From positions 1-46,947 of the forward strand of contig SCSE01000074.1 of assembly GCA_004298015.1 (NCBI GenBank): a stretch of 46,947 nt of DNA, given 5' to 3'. The notes below the pieces were generated by a model, which was not told where the DNA came from, searched no databases, and saw nothing but the letters and a program-made list of their open reading frames with translations. The position numbers were made by a program, and so were the translations under genes. This DNA comes from Rhodanobacter sp. (lineage in GTDB: Bacteria; Pseudomonadota; Gammaproteobacteria; Xanthomonadales; Rhodanobacteraceae). This document shows positions 9,501-19,064 of this stretch, in pieces (the first letter of the stretch is position 1; each line of letters begins with the position of its first letter).

Positions 9501-12284
9501 CCAGGCGATCCCCAGCGCCATCCGGGCGACGTGCTGCATGCCGGCCTGGAAGCCGGCGCGCAAGTGTTGGTCGAGCTGGACTTCACGCGGCTTCTGTACC
9601 AGCTCCAACAGGGCCGACAGCAGCGCCGGGATAAGCATCATCGACAGCACCGCGAGCGTCCACGAAAACACCGGCGACAGCAGCAGCCAGCCCGCCACCA
9701 GCAGGAACAGGGACGCGGCAGGCACCAGGCTGCGGCGCAGATTGTCGAGGATTTTCCAGCGCGACAGTGCGGTCAAGGCGTTGCGGCGCCAGCCGCGCTG
9801 CGCCGTCGGCGCCCATGGCAGCAGCCACGGCAGCAATTGCCAGTCGCCGCGGATCCAGCGATGCCGGCGCTTGACGTCGGCGCTGTAGCGGGACGGGTAC
9901 TCCTCGAACAACGGCACGTCACTGAGCAGCCCCGAGCGGGCATGGCATCCTTCGACCAGATCATGGCTGAGGATGCGGTTTTCCGGGAAGCGACCGTCCA
10001 GGGCTTGCTCAAACGGATCGACCGCATAGATCCCCTTGCCGATGAACGAGCCTTCGTGGAACACATCCTGATAGACGTCCGAGACCATGCGCGTATACGG
10101 GTCGATGCCAGCCTCGCTGCCATACAGCTGTGCATAGCGCGAACGCGCGGTGCTGGGCAGGCTGATACCCACGCGCGGCTGCAGGATCGCGTAGCCAGAG
10201 ACCACACGCTGGCAGCGCGGGTCGTATACCGCGCGATTGAGCGGGTGGTCGATAGTGCCGATGAATTGATGCGCCACGTCGCGAGGCAACTGGGTGTCGG
10301 CATCCAGCGTGATGACGTACTGCACCTGCGGCAGGCTGCCGATATCGCCGGCAATCAGCATGAAGCGATCGCGACCATGGCCGCGCAGCAGCGCATTCAG
10401 GTCGGCCAGCTTGCCGCGCTTGCGCTCGTGCCCCATCCAGCATTGCTCGGCGGGATTCCAGCGGCGCGGACGATGCAACAGGAAAAAGCGGTCGACCGTG
10501 GCGTTGGTGTAACGCTCGTTGAGCCCGTCGATACGACGTTGTGCCAGTTGTAGCAGGGCGGCGTCGGCAGGCAGGCTCTCGCGGTCGGCGTCGGTGAAAT
10601 CGGTCAGCAGGGCGAAATGCAGGTTGGGATCGCGGTTGCCCAGGAAGCGCACCTCGAGCGCCTCGACCAGGGTTTCCACCTCGGTGACGCTGGCGAACAG
10701 GCTGGGAATGACCACCAGAGTGCGCGCGCTGGCAGGTATTCCCGCCGAATAATCCATGCGTGGCAGCAACTGCGGCGAAAAGGTCAGGGTCGCCAACCAG
10801 TTGAGCAGACTCTGCGCCAGCTGGCTGGCGAATATCGCCGAGGCCGCGGCAATCGACAGCAGGCCCCACAGCGGCAGCCTGTCCTCCATGGCCTCGACCG
10901 TCAGCGGCTGGGCAAAGGCGAAGGTGAGCAGGGCCAGCAGGCCCAGATAGATCGGCAGCGGTGCCTTGTCGAAACCGCGTCGCAGGGCTTCGGCCAATGC
11001 CGGTCGCACGCCGAGTCGCCGTTCGAGCGCACGCCGACCACGGTCGACCAGGTAGAAACCGACGTGCTGTCGCTGCGCCTGGCTGTCCGGGCTGGCGGCG
11101 TGCTCCCGGCACAGGGCCACGACCGCTTCGGCCACCTGTGGCTCGGTCAGCCGGTGTTTGCGCGCGACCGCCTCGACCACGTGGCGATAGCGATCGCGGG
11201 TGGCGAAGTCCATCGACGGATAGATGCCGGCGGGGTCGTCGCCGAGCAGGCGCTCGACTATGCTGGTGCGCTCGACGAACTGGCGCCAGTCGATGGCCGA
11301 CAACACCCGCAGGCTCCCGATACTGTTGCCGATGGACACTTGGCTGGCGGCTTGCTGCTGGGCTTCCAACTGGACCAGGTGCTCGATACTCTGACCGGAT
11401 TCGCCGAGGCGTTGCTCGATCCAGTTGAGCGGCAGCGCCAGCGAGGGGCTGCGGCCCTGCAGACGGCGCGCCATTTCCGCCACGAAGGGGCCGTTCATCG
11501 GCGGGTCCGAGCGGGCCATGTCGGCGACCACCAGCACCACGCTCTTGGGGTCGCGCTCGGCGGTGGCGGTCATTGCATCCGCCCAGCCTGCCGCCTTGCC
11601 GCGGTAGCTCCAGTCGGCCATCACCCGCGCAGCGACTCGGCGCAGATTTTCGATCAGTGCCAACCGCAGCATGATCGGGATCGCCCATAGCTCACCCAGT
11701 TTCAGGGGGGTCACGTCCTGGTAGGCACTGACGAACCGCCGCAGGCTGGCCGTGTCGATCCGACCGTCGCCATGAGAAATGATTTCGAGGGCAATGTCGT
11801 AGACTCGGGGGAGACCGGCCGACGGCCCGTGGCCGAGACGCGGCAATTCCCGGCTGTAGCCTTGGGGCAGGTGCCGGCGCGCAATCCGGACCTGCTCCTC
11901 GATCAGGTAGAAATTGTCCAGCAGCCATTCGCCGGCGGGGCTGATCGGGTGACGCTTGCGGGTGGCCTTGGTGAGCCGTTCGCAGGCATGGATCAGCACC
12001 GCTTCGTTATCGGCCAGCCGGGTCAGCAGCAGGTTGGCGCTGGAGCGTTTGCACAGCCGGTGCTGGCCGGCCAGGGCACGACCGTGCTGTTCCATTTGCT
12101 CGGTGCTGAACAGTTCGGCGCGCAGTGCCGGCTCCTGCTCGGGCCGACTGCGTGCGGCGGCGCGGCGGCGGCGGAAGGCGTGCAGACGGCGCGGCTTGAG
12201 CAGGTCGAGAAGGTTGCTGATGTTCAAAACCCGGATTTCCTTCGGACAATCGTGGCGATCCGGCTTGCGTGTCGCCTTCCCCAC
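3582..12284 (-). CDS. ndvB: Cyclic beta-1,2-glucan synthase (NdvB/Cgs type)
   Basis: A giant inner-membrane enzyme (2,900 residues from the GTG at 12284), close to the roughly 2,830 of Brucella/Rhizobium Cgs. It would polymerise, size and cyclise beta-1,2-glucan from UDP-glucose for the periplasm. Paired membrane segments lie near residues 440-500, 855-900 and 975-1020. The GT84 glycosyltransferase part lies between them, with the nucleotide-sugar DADTQLPRD motif near 660. A glycoamylase-like region follows (GISESGY near 1440). The C-terminal GH94 phosphorylase-type region has [14 protein letters not shown] near 2580 with the catalytic Asp. The start is uncertain: the GTG lacks a ribosome site, whereas a TTG at 12227 ([11 protein letters not shown]) follows AAGGA and may be the true start. 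It stands alone, divergent from a GNAT gene. Long open frames on the opposite strand inside it are high-GC artefacts. Confidence 0.9.
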   Translation of the reverse strand: MGKATRKPDRHDCPKEIRVLNISNLLDLLKPRRLHAFRRRRAAARSRPEQEPALRAELFSTEQMEQHGRALAGQHRLCKRSSANLLLTRLADNEAVLIHACERLTKATRKRHPISPAGEWLLDNFYLIEEQVRIARRHLPQGYSRELPRLGHGPSAGLPRVYDIALEIISHGDGRIDTASLRRFVSAYQDVTPLKLGELWAIPIMLRLALIENLRRVAARVMADWSYRGKAAGWADAMTATAERDPKSVVLVVADMARSDPPMNGPFVAEMARRLQGRSPSLALPLNWIEQRLGESGQSIEHLVQLEAQQQAASQVSIGNSIGSLRVLSAIDWRQFVERTSIVERLLGDDPAGIYPSMDFATRDRYRHVVEAVARKHRLTEPQVAEAVVALCREHAASPDSQAQRQHVGFYLVDRGRRALERRLGVRPALAEALRRGFDKAPLPIYLGLLALLTFAFAQPLTVEAMEDRLPLWGLLSIAAASAIFASQLAQSLLNWLATLTFSPQLLPRMDYSAGIPASARTLVVIPSLFASVTEVETLVEALEVRFLGNRDPNLHFALLTDFTDADRESLPADAALLQLAQRRIDGLNERYTNATVDRFFLLHRPRRWNPAEQCWMGHERKRGKLADLNALLRGHGRDRFMLIAGDIGSLPQVQYVITLDADTQLPRDVAHQFIGTIDHPLNRAVYDPRCQRVVSGYAILQPRVGISLPSTARSRYAQLYGSEAGIDPYTRMVSDVYQDVFHEGSFIGKGIYAVDPFEQALDGRFPENRILSHDLVEGCHARSGLLSDVPLFEEYPSRYSADVKRRHRWIRGDWQLLPWLLPWAPTAQRGWRRNALTALSRWKILDNLRRSLVPAASLFLLVAGWLLLSPVFSWTLAVLSMMLIPALLSALLELVQKPREVQLDQHLRAGFQAGMQHVARMALGIAWLPHEVAYSLDAILRTLWRMAISKRRLLQWQPSLDAERHSSNAPGELWRLMWVGPLLGVVLAALLWSRPTVLLLTTPLLLLWLSSPAIAWWIGQPRRPVTFTPTTAERRFLRSIARRTWAFFATHVGPADHWLPPDNLQEQPGPVLAHRTSPTNMGLALLANLAAHDFGFITSACLLQRTRLSLASMQTLSRHRGHFYNWYDTVTLQPLSPLYISAVDSGNLAGHLLTLRPGLLAIIDEPVFQPRLWQGLLDTLEVLNDSLSTSDLFTPLRDDLEQALTTPMRSTIDVLDRVRTQRAQVQALIQEFGAEVDSDGEFWLAALLDQYTDLEDALSPLALAPLSDEASSFQGIPSLRQLARIEPLCWPSAAGAEEAREHARELVALITQLAHQAGELALMDYRFLYNPARDLLAIGYRVDERQLDTAYYDLLASEARLASFVAIAQGQLPQDNWFALGRLLTTSGGEPVLLSWTGSMFEYLMPMLVMPSYEGTLLDRTCHAAVARQIEYGNQLKIPWGISESGYHTMDAHLTYQYRAFGVPGLGLKRGLGDDTVIAPYATVMAMMVAPADASRNLQRLVEVGALGRFGFYEAIDYTPARLPLGQTSALVRSFMAHHQGMSLLALDYALLDQPMQRRFASDPQFRATSLLLQERLPKTAAEYLHASGFPEVDGNPSVTEARLRVFNDPDRSRPAVQLLSNGRYHVMVSSAGGGYSRCRELAVTRWREDITRDHWGMFCYLRDVGSGDYWSTTYQPTRRDTESFEAIFSDGRAEFRVREREFDAHTEIVVSPEDDIELRRTRITNRGRSRRTIELTSYAEVVLAPPVADAAHPAFSKLFVQSELVPALQAIICTRRPRSAEENVPWMCHLLAVHNADIDAISYETDRARFIGRGRSIAEPLALDADQATLSGSAGSVLDPIVAIRCRISLEPEQSATVDFVTGLGDSRAACLQLIGKYRDRHLADRVFDMAWTHSQVLLRQLNASLTDAQLYEHMATSIIYPNASLRAEPGILVGNRRGQSGLWGQSISGDLPIVLLQIADPSRIELVRQLVQAHAYWRQKGLVVDLLIWNEDRAGYRQDLHDQIMGLIASGSEANLIDRPGGIFVRPAQQLSGEDRMVVLASARLIVSDSRGSLSEQIGRRKVKAHAPPLQPNRPARIDPRIRRISTAVPAPAQAALQLANPHGGFSADGTEYVITQAGERTTPAPWANVLANPHFGTVISESGSAYTWAENAHEFRLTPWHNDPVSDGAGEALYLRDEETGDTWSPTRLPCRGHGRHITRHGFGYSVFEHEHDGIHSELWIYVALDASVKFSRLILHNRSGQSRQLSVTGYVEWILGDMREKTAMHVVTESDPASGALFARNAYNTEFSGRVAFFDIDDPARTIGADRTEFLGRNGDMQRPAALGRAHLSGRLGAGLDPCGALQTRLALDQDERTEVVFRLGLGRSRTDAAALVQRFRGPRAAAEALARVRAHWSRTLGAVQIHSPEPALDVLANGWLMYQTIACRFWARSGYYQSGGAIGFRDQLQDSMALLHAAPDLARQQLLVCAAHQFVEGDVQHWWHPPQDRGVRTQCSDDYLWLPLAASRYVLATGDHKVLDEPIAYLDGRPLHPGEESYYDLPQPSGLRETLYQHCVRAIEHSLPRGVHGLPLIGSGDWNDGMNRVGEAGRGESVWLGFFACEVLTRFADVARRRNDPAFAHRCDDEVASLRQALDQHGWDGAWYRRAWYDDGSPLGSTASDECRIDSIAQSWSVLSGAGAPARQQQAMDSLDQHLVRRDAGLVQLLDPPFDKSPRDPGYIKGYLPGVRENGGQYTHAAIWATMAFAKLGDSDRAWELLRMINPVSHGLDAAQIDIYKVEPYVVSADVYAVEPHVGRGGWSWYTGSAGWMYRLIVESLLGLRLEDGQLRFTPVLPRAWEGFSMSYRHRDTTYRIEVRQGDVGSPATVWLDGTAVTDGRIPLVDDGIEHSVTLNWPRPSS

Positions 12285-12439
12285 AATAATTCAGGGGTTC
12301 GCATGGGTGAATCCTGCCGCTCGCGTGGCGTGGCGTCCTGCGCCGCGACAGTATCTGATCCGGACCCACGCTACGCGCTACTGTGTGAAGACCGTGCAGG
12401 TTAGGATGTGAGGACCGATCGTTGCCGCCGGAGTTGCCT

Positions 12440-12907
12440 GTGTCGCTGTTGCTGATTCGCCCTGCCTGTCTCGATGACCTGCCGAACCTGTGCGCATGGA
12501 ATGCGGCGATGGCATGGGAAACCGAGCGCAAGCAACTCGATACCGCCACCCTGGAGCGCGGTATCGGCGCGGTATTCGCCCAGCCGCAACGCGGCTTCTA
12601 CCTGGTGGCCGAGCGTGACGGCCTGGCGGTTGGCAGCCTGCTGGTCACGTATGAGTGGAGTGACTGGCGTTGCGGCGACTTCTGGTGGATCCAGAGTGTA
12701 TATGTCAGCCCTGAAGCGCGCCGCGGCGGGGTGTTCCGCGCGCTCTACGCCGAGGTCGAGCAGCGCGCCGCCGCCGCCGGTGCGGTCGGTTTGCGGCTGT
12801 ACGTGGAAACCGGGAACCGCCGCGCCCAGGAGACCTACGCCGGGCGCGGCATGCAGCGTTGCCATTACTTCATGTACGAGGCGATGCTGAAGGACTCCGG
12901 CTTGTAG
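12440..12907 (+). CDS. GNAT family N-acetyltransferase
   Basis: A single-domain acyl-CoA-dependent acetyltransferase of about 155 residues; the substrate is unknown. The GNAT core is visible as the beta-4/alpha-3 segment IQSVYVSPEARRGGVFRALY, where the usual R-x-x-G-x-G/A acetyl-CoA loop is R-R-G-G-V-F, followed by GLRLYVETGNRRAQETYAGR, the typical end-of-domain helix (N-x-x-A-x-x-x-Y-x-x-x-G). I chose the GTG at 12440 because GGAG ends six bases upstream; a TTG at 12422 gives six more residues without a ribosome site. It is divergent from the glucan synthase gene and convergent with the GGDEF-EAL gene. Confidence 0.8.
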   Translation: MSLLLIRPACLDDLPNLCAWNAAMAWETERKQLDTATLERGIGAVFAQPQRGFYLVAERDGLAVGSLLVTYEWSDWRCGDFWWIQSVYVSPEARRGGVFRALYAEVEQRAAAAGAVGLRLYVETGNRRAQETYAGRGMQRCHYFMYEAMLKDSGL

Positions 12908-13029
12908 GCGGCGGCTGGTCGGCGAATCCGCCTGCGCAGCGGCATTCCCGCCTCGACCGCCAAAGTCCGATCGCCTTCTGGGCAACCCGACCTGCCAGCG
13001 CACCTTGCGTACGCTGCCTGTTGCCGGAT

Positions 13030-15513
13030 TCAACCGGTTTCGGCGAGTCGCTTCTGCAACGCGTCGGCGGGCATCGGTGCGCCGTACAGGAAGCCCTGCA
13101 GCTGGGAGCAGCCGGCATCGCGCAGGAATGCGCCCTGTTCCGGGGTTTCCACGCCCTCGGCGACGATGTCCTTGTTGAGGCTGCGCGCCATCGCGATGAT
13201 GGCGCTGGTAATGGTGGCGGTATCGGGGTCGGTGGTGACCTCGGCAACGAAGGCGCGGTCGATCTTCAGGGTATCGATCGGAAAATGTCGCAGATAGGAC
13301 AGGCTGCAATAGCCGGTGCCGAAGTCGTCCAATGCCAGGCGCACTCCGCGTTGCCGGATCCGCCGCAGCACCTCGGTGGTGGCGGTACCGCCGGACATCA
13401 CCATGTGCTCGGTCAGTTCGAGTTCGAGCAGGCCGCTGGCGAGGCCGCTCTCGCCAAGCTGGTGGTCCAGCACGCTGAAAAAATCGGCGTGCTGAAACTG
13501 CAGCGGCGACACATTGACCGAAATCGGCAGCGCATAGCCTGCCTGCTCCCAGCGCCGCGCCTGCTGGCACGCCTGCCGCAGTGCCCAGGCGCCGATTGGC
13601 AGAATCAGACCGCACTCCTCGGCCACCGGGATGAACTGTTCGGGCTCGTATACTTCGCAGCCAACGGCGTCGTGCCAGCGCAGCAAGGCCTCGGCGCCTA
13701 CGATGTGTCTGCTGCGGGCATCCACCTTGGGCTGGTAGTGCAGACTCAGCTGGTTGCGCGACAACGCCTGGCGCAGCGCGATTTCGATCTGCCGCCGTGC
13801 CAGCGTGCGCTCGTTCATCGACGCGGTGAAGAAGCAATAGCTCTGCGGTCCCCGCGCCTTGGCGGCAGTCATGGCCGTCTCCGCGTGCTGCAGCAGGGTT
13901 TCCGCCCGGCTGCCATCGGTTGGATAGACGCTGATGCCGATGCTGACGCGCAACCCCAGCTCGGGCAGGTCGGGCAGGCGAAGCTGCTCGCATTGCGAGA
14001 TCAGTTTCTGGCAGAGACTGGCTGCCGCGCCCACGCTTTCCAGGTGTGGCAGCACCACCACGAACTCGTCACCGCCATAGCGACTGAGCCACTGCTCGCC
14101 GGACAGGCCATGGCGAATCATGCTGGCCAGCGCACGCAGCACCCGATCGCCGTTGGCGTGACCGTGCAGTGCGTTGACCTGCTTGAAGTGGTCGATATCG
14201 AGATACAGCAGGGCGCCGTGTTGCTGGCGCCGTGCCGCCGTGGCCAAAGCCTGCTGGATGTGTTCATGCAGGTGGCTGCGGTTGGGCAGGCCGGTGAGGG
14301 TGTCGTGCCGGGTCAGGTGGATCATCTTCAATGCCAGCGAGCGGGTTTCACTGATATCGTGAAATACCAGCACGCCGCCGATGACGTTGCCGGCATGGTC
14401 GTGGATCGGCGCCGAAGAATCCTCCACCGGGGTATCGAAACCGTGACGGTGCCGCAGCAAGGTCTTGCCGGCCAGGTCGACGATGGTGTTGTGTTCGATC
14501 GCTGCGCGTAACGGATTGGCCAGCGGTTGCTCGCTGACTGCGTCGACCAGTTGGAAAATGCATTCCACCGGGCGACCGCAGGCTTCCTCGCTGGTCCAGC
14601 CGGTCATCGCCTCGGCAATCGGGTTGAGTGAGGTGATCAGCAGCGCCCGGTCGGTGGTGATGACCGCGTCGCCGATCGAGCGCAAGGTCACCTCGGCCAG
14701 TTCCCGCTCTCGATGCAGGGCCTCCTCGAAGGCCTTGCGTTGGCTAATGTCCTGCGCCTGCGAGACGAAATAGCGCGGCTGCCCTTGTTCGTCGCGCACC
14801 AGCGAGACACTGAGGTAGACATGGACGGCGTGGCCGTCCTTGTGGACGTTGCGTTTTTCCATCTGATACGACTCGCGCTCGCCGGTGAGAAGTTGCGTGC
14901 GCAATGCCATGTCGCCGGCGAGGTCGTCCGGATGGGTGACATCGGCAAGGCTGAGCGTCAGCAGTTCCGCTTCGTCATAGCCGAACATCTGGCAGGCGGC
15001 ACGGTTGACGCGCAGGAAATGGCCGTCCGGATCAATCAGCGCCATGCCGACTGGCGCATGCTGGAACGCGCTGAAAAAGCGCTGCTCGCTTGCGTGCAGC
15101 TCGAGCTCGATGGTGCGTCGTTCGGTGATGTCGACCAGGGCCGTGAAGATCCCCTGGACCGCTCCGCTGGGATCAAAGTCCGGCTGGAAATTGCCATGCA
15201 CGTAGCGTCGCTGATGGCCGTTGAACAGTTCGCCCTCGTAACTGCTCATCTGACCCGCGTAGGCCTTTTCCAGTGCCGGAGCCGCGCGGTGATAGTTGCG
15301 CTCGCCGACCATTTCCATCACCCGCCGCCCGAGCAGGCGATGCGGGTCCAGTCCGAGCCAGCTGCGGTGGGTTTCATTGACGTAGACAAAGCGCTGCTCG
15401 CGGTCGATATAGGCCAGCAACGCAGGCATCCCATCAAGCATCCGTTCCGGCCAGTGCAGTCCGTCGGGCGATGGTGGTGGTGGCGCTGCAAATTCGTCGT
15501 GCCGCATGCTCAT
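13030..15513 (-). CDS. PAS-PAS-PAS-GGDEF-EAL cyclic-di-GMP regulator
   Basis: A multidomain signalling protein of about 827 residues with no membrane segment, so probably a cytoplasmic sensor. Three PAS repeats come first ([60 protein letters not shown]). A diguanylate cyclase domain follows with an intact RYGGDEF signature and no RxxD inhibitory site at the usual distance. The phosphodiesterase domain is complete by eye: [41 protein letters not shown] and EGVET. Both synthesis and breakdown of c-di-GMP are therefore possible; which dominates cannot be read from sequence. The start is uncertain: ATG 15513 or 15507 is preferred over the TTG at 15561. Confidence 0.9.
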   Translation of the reverse strand: MSMRHDEFAAPPPPSPDGLHWPERMLDGMPALLAYIDREQRFVYVNETHRSWLGLDPHRLLGRRVMEMVGERNYHRAAPALEKAYAGQMSSYEGELFNGHQRRYVHGNFQPDFDPSGAVQGIFTALVDITERRTIELELHASEQRFFSAFQHAPVGMALIDPDGHFLRVNRAACQMFGYDEAELLTLSLADVTHPDDLAGDMALRTQLLTGERESYQMEKRNVHKDGHAVHVYLSVSLVRDEQGQPRYFVSQAQDISQRKAFEEALHRERELAEVTLRSIGDAVITTDRALLITSLNPIAEAMTGWTSEEACGRPVECIFQLVDAVSEQPLANPLRAAIEHNTIVDLAGKTLLRHRHGFDTPVEDSSAPIHDHAGNVIGGVLVFHDISETRSLALKMIHLTRHDTLTGLPNRSHLHEHIQQALATAARRQQHGALLYLDIDHFKQVNALHGHANGDRVLRALASMIRHGLSGEQWLSRYGGDEFVVVLPHLESVGAAASLCQKLISQCEQLRLPDLPELGLRVSIGISVYPTDGSRAETLLQHAETAMTAAKARGPQSYCFFTASMNERTLARRQIEIALRQALSRNQLSLHYQPKVDARSRHIVGAEALLRWHDAVGCEVYEPEQFIPVAEECGLILPIGAWALRQACQQARRWEQAGYALPISVNVSPLQFQHADFFSVLDHQLGESGLASGLLELELTEHMVMSGGTATTEVLRRIRQRGVRLALDDFGTGYCSLSYLRHFPIDTLKIDRAFVAEVTTDPDTATITSAIIAMARSLNKDIVAEGVETPEQGAFLRDAGCSQLQGFLYGAPMPADALQKRLAETG

Positions 15514-15628
15514 TCCGGCCGTCGAAACACCCTGATGGCGACCGGAGCATGATGCGCCCAATCCCGGCCTTGCTGCAAAAATCCCGCCGAGTGGCGGTGC
15601 GCAGCAGATGGGAATTTTTCACCGGCTC

Positions 15629-16849
15629 TCAGTGCAGCGTCGCCACCGGTACGCCGAGGCCACCGTGGTGGTCAAGTACAATCCTCCCCAGCACCTGCAG
15701 CTCGGGGCGAGTGCCGTAGCGCTCGGCGAACATGTCGAGCAAGCCCGGCAGTGCCTGCGCCTGCAGCGGGTAGCCGTGCGCCAGCGCACTTGCATGGCCA
15801 TCGGCGCCGTATTGGGCCACGGTAACGGCCACAATGCCCAGCCCTGGCGCCTCGTGGGCAAACAGGCTCGGTGGCCCGCCCTCGGGAGCGGCGGCAGCCA
15901 GCACCTCGGCCAAGTAGCCGGGGCCGGCATGGACTGTCTGCCCTGCGGCTGCCTGCAGTTGCAAGGGCAGCCGGTGCGCTTCGAGCAGGCTGGCATATTG
16001 GCGCAATTCAAACAAGATGCCGGCCAAGGCATGCCGCCGCCCGCCGTCGTCGTCTGTTTCGGACAGCGCGTGCAGGGACTGCTGGGCATCGAGCCATTGC
16101 GTCGGCGACTGCACCCGAGCCGCGCCGTGGGCATAGTGCAGCGTCAGGCCACGCGCGCTGACCACCGATTCATCACGTTGCGGCGTCAGCAGTGCCGTTT
16201 CGAGCAGGCTCCACAGCGCGGCGAGATTGACGTGCTCGTATTGCACGCAGGTGAGCGCCAGCAGGTCGTTGCGACTCAGGTAGCGCACATGTTCAAGGCG
16301 CACGCCGAGGGTGCGCATCAGCCAGTCCGCGGTCAGGGCGCCGGCTTCGCCACGGCCAACCAGCTGCAGCTCCAATTGCTCGGACAACTCCGTCGCCAGC
16401 TCCACCGGTGCGAGCAGGCTGAGCGGCAGCAGCCGCATCGGGCCGTCGGAAAACTCGGTCGATGGCTGCAGCGCAGGTGCCGGCATCTGACCCTGATGAC
16501 TGCCAAAGGCCACCACGTGATCGGTTTGTCCGCGCGGCACCCGCCGGGCCAGCTCCTCCAGCGTGGCCCACACCGGAAACCCGGGACGCAGCAGCTCGAC
16601 CTGGTCGAACCAGGCACCGGCCAGTGCCAGCCTGGTCTCGACCACCTGGGGTATCAGCGCCTGCAGATCGCGGGCGATATGCTCGGCCAGTACGGCAGCT
16701 TCGTCCCGGCTCAGGCTCAGTTGGGGAAGCGCCTGGCCGCTGACCGGCTCCAGTGCGAGTACGACCGGCAGGGCGTGCAGAGATTGTGTGTCCACAGATA
16801 AGGGTTCCGGGTAGCCAGCTAGCCGGAAATGGTAGCAGCCGGGCGCCAT
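15629..16849 (-). CDS. Conserved hypothetical protein
   Basis: I do not recognise this family. The protein of about 406 residues is rich in Leu, Ala and Glu/Gln, with no signal peptide, membrane segment or catalytic motif that I can see. It begins MAPGCYHFRLAGYPEPLSVD if the ATG at 16849 is used; a GTG at 16960 would add 37 less convincing residues. Codon use matches neighbours, so it is a real resident gene. The stop is at 15629 and the GGDEF-EAL gene follows on the same strand about 115 bp further on, so co-transcription is possible. It is divergent from the thiolase gene. Confidence 0.6.
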   Translation of the reverse strand: MAPGCYHFRLAGYPEPLSVDTQSLHALPVVLALEPVSGQALPQLSLSRDEAAVLAEHIARDLQALIPQVVETRLALAGAWFDQVELLRPGFPVWATLEELARRVPRGQTDHVVAFGSHQGQMPAPALQPSTEFSDGPMRLLPLSLLAPVELATELSEQLELQLVGRGEAGALTADWLMRTLGVRLEHVRYLSRNDLLALTCVQYEHVNLAALWSLLETALLTPQRDESVVSARGLTLHYAHGAARVQSPTQWLDAQQSLHALSETDDDGGRRHALAGILFELRQYASLLEAHRLPLQLQAAAGQTVHAGPGYLAEVLAAAAPEGGPPSLFAHEAPGLGIVAVTVAQYGADGHASALAHGYPLQAQALPGLLDMFAERYGTRPELQVLGRIVLDHHGGLGVPVATLH

Positions 16850-17004
16850 CACGCCACGGCTGGCTGCCCGGGGATGCCCGCGTCCATGGCTTCTCGCCGG
16901 CCGCAAACGGCTGAATGGATCGCCCTGCATGGGTTCTGGCGGGCTTTCCACCTGCGGCACGGCGGGTTAGCCTTTGGACACTTGAGTGACGGATTGTTGT
17001 AACC

Positions 17005-18291
17005 ATGGAAAACATGCACAGGCGCGTCGGTGTGATCGGTGGCGTGCGCATTCCGTTTTGTCGCAACAACACGGCCTACGCCGATGTCGGCAATTTCGGC
17101 ATGTCGGTAAAGGTACTGGGGACCCTGGTCGAGCGTTTCGGCCTGCACGGCGTGGAGCTTGGCGAGGTGGCCATGGGCGCGGTGATAAAGCACTCGGCGG
17201 ACTGGAACCTGGCGCGTGAAGTGTTGCTCAGTTCCGGCCTGGCGCCGACCACGCCGGGGATTACCACCGCACGGGCCTGCGGCACCTCGCTGGACAACAC
17301 CATCATCATCGCCAACAAGATCGCTGCCGGACAGATCGAGGCCGGCATCGCCGGCGGCTCGGACACCACTAGTGACGTGCCGATCGTCTACGGCAGGCGT
17401 CTGCGCAAGCGTTTGCTGGCGATCAACCGCGCGAAGACGCCGATCGACAAGTTGAAAACCGCGTTGCGTGGCTTCTCGCTGAGCGAGCTCAAGCCCTCCT
17501 TTCCCGGTGTTGCCGAGCCGCGTACCGGCCTGTCGATGGGCGGGCATTGCGAGAAGATGGCCCGAGAGTGGCAGATTTCCCGCGAGGCGCAGGATCAGTT
17601 GGCGCTGGACAGCCATCGCAAGCTGGCCGGGGCCTACGACGAGGGGTTCTTCGATTCGCTGCTGGTGCCGTTCCGCGGCCTGAAGCGCGATGGCTTCCTG
17701 CGCGCCGATACCAGCATGGACAAGCTGGCGGCCCTGAAGCCCGCCTTCGACAAAAGCTCCGGTCATGGCACGCTGACCGCCGGCAATTCCACCGGCTTGT
17801 CCGATGGCGCCGCCGCCGTGTTGTTGGCCAGCGATGACTGGGCGGCGCAGCGTGGCTTGACGATCCAGGCGTACCTGCGTGATGCCGAGGTGGCGGCGGT
17901 GGATTTCGTGCACGGCGAAGGCTTGCTGATGGCGCCGACCATCGCGGTGCCGCGAATGCTCGCCCGGCAGGGCCTCAGCTTGCAGGATTTCGACTATTAC
18001 GAAATCCACGAGGCGTTCGCGGCGCAGGTGCTGTGCACGCTGCGCGCCTGGGAGTCGGCGGACTACTGCAGGCAGCGGCTTGGCCTGGACGCACCGCTCG
18101 GTTCGATCGATCCGGCCAGGCTCAATGTGCACGGTTCCAGCCTGGCGACCGGGCATCCGTTTGCCGCCACCGGTGCGCGCATCGTCGCCACGCTGGCGCG
18201 GCTGCTGGAGCAGAAAGGTTCGGGTCGGGGCCTGATCTCGATCTGCACCGCCGGCGGGATGGGTGTCACCGCGATCCTCGAACGCCCTTGA
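17005..18291 (+). CDS. Thiolase (acetyl-CoA C-acyltransferase, FadI-like)
   Basis: A thiolase of 428 residues, the size of E. coli FadI. It would cleave 3-ketoacyl-CoA with CoA in beta-oxidation or run the reverse condensation. The nucleophilic Cys is at about residue 92 in TTARACGTSLDN, the catalytic His at about 335 in YEIHEAFAAQV, a GHPFAATGAR block follows, and the second Cys is at about 414 in ISICTAGGMGV. Overall similarity is to the FadI branch (NxAREVLLSSGL, RTGLSMGGHCEKMA). No fadJ partner is adjacent. Translation starts at ATG 17005 or, with GGA just upstream, ATG 17014. The TonB-like gene follows after 22 bp. Confidence 0.88.
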   Translation: MENMHRRVGVIGGVRIPFCRNNTAYADVGNFGMSVKVLGTLVERFGLHGVELGEVAMGAVIKHSADWNLAREVLLSSGLAPTTPGITTARACGTSLDNTIIIANKIAAGQIEAGIAGGSDTTSDVPIVYGRRLRKRLLAINRAKTPIDKLKTALRGFSLSELKPSFPGVAEPRTGLSMGGHCEKMAREWQISREAQDQLALDSHRKLAGAYDEGFFDSLLVPFRGLKRDGFLRADTSMDKLAALKPAFDKSSGHGTLTAGNSTGLSDGAAAVLLASDDWAAQRGLTIQAYLRDAEVAAVDFVHGEGLLMAPTIAVPRMLARQGLSLQDFDYYEIHEAFAAQVLCTLRAWESADYCRQRLGLDAPLGSIDPARLNVHGSSLATGHPFAATGARIVATLARLLEQKGSGRGLISICTAGGMGVTAILERP

Positions 18292-18313
18292 GCGTGGGTA
18301 GGGGAGAACACTG

Positions 18314-18856
18314 ATGCTTCGCCTGCGCAGCACGGCCGCGTTGAGCGTGCTGGGGTTGCTTATCGGCGTGGTCGGTACCGGCTGGCTCAGCACATTCACC
18401 GCCGGCTGGCGCGGCCCGCCGCAGCGCACCGTGGATACCCATCGCATCGCGGCGCCAGCGCCTCGTCCCGTCGCAAGAGCGTCGCGTTGGCATGGTGCGG
18501 TGACGGTGGTCGCACCCTGGCGTCGTTCCCATCCGCCGATCGGCGTCCGCTCCGGCGTCGGGGCGCCGGTAGCGCTGGTGCCGCTGTCGATGCCAGCCGA
18601 CACGTCGATGTCGTGGGAGGCGTTGCGCGGCCATCTGGATGGCCGCGTGCTGGTGCGTCTGGCGATCGACGGTGAGGGTCGAGTGCTGCGCGCCAGTCTG
18701 CTCGGCTCCAGTGGCGATCCGGTTCTCGATGGACACGCGCTGCGCAGCGTGCGCGGCTGGCGCTTCGAGGTGCCTGCCGGTCATCGCGACGGCATCAGTG
18801 GCGAACTGCCGATGGTTTTCGCTTCCGGCGGTGCGCGCATGACGCGTGTGCCCTAG
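18314..18856 (+). CDS. TonB C-terminal-domain protein (energy transducer TonB family)
   Basis: A 180-residue protein with an N-terminal signal-anchor (ALSVLGLLIGVVGTGWLSTF), a Pro/Arg-rich linker, and a C-terminal TonB-like module. The module includes GRVLVRLAIDGEGRVLRASLLGSSGDPVLDGHALRSVRGWRFEVP, given here as domain evidence in positions about 112-156; the V-x-I-D-x-x-G-x-V pattern and terminal W-R-F are typical. Such proteins couple inner-membrane energy to outer-membrane receptors, or serve as short TonB-box partners. No exbB/exbD genes are adjacent. Start ATG 18314 follows GGGGAGA. It probably shares a transcript with the thiolase. Confidence 0.72.
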   Translation: MLRLRSTAALSVLGLLIGVVGTGWLSTFTAGWRGPPQRTVDTHRIAAPAPRPVARASRWHGAVTVVAPWRRSHPPIGVRSGVGAPVALVPLSMPADTSMSWEALRGHLDGRVLVRLAIDGEGRVLRASLLGSSGDPVLDGHALRSVRGWRFEVPAGHRDGISGELPMVFASGGARMTRVP

Positions 18857-19015
18857 GAGCGTGGGCCGTAGAACCTTTGGATAGCGAGATTGCGCTATCG
18901 CCAGGGTGGGCCTATCGGAAGGAGCGCATAGTGGTTCTATGCAAGCCTGACGAGAGACTCAGCCTATGGATGAGAGCACAATCGCAGCCCGAAGATTTCT
19001 ACGGCCCAAGCTCCT
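18855..19015. repeat. 161-bp REP/BIME-like element with 19-bp inverted ends
   Basis: AGGAGCGTGGGCCGTAGAA (18855-18873) is repeated in inverted form at 18997-19015 with one mismatch. Inside are further pairings: GATTGCGCT with AGCACAATC, and GCATAG with CTATGC. The outer arm begins TAGGAGC like the REP units at 27256, so this is probably a longer palindromic intergenic repeat of the same class. It fills the gap between two convergent genes and could also stop transcription from both. Confidence 0.5.
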
Positions 19016-19064
19016 GGCGTCTTCGCCGGACTCTGTGCGAGCCGGTCGGCGTCGCGCGCGTATT

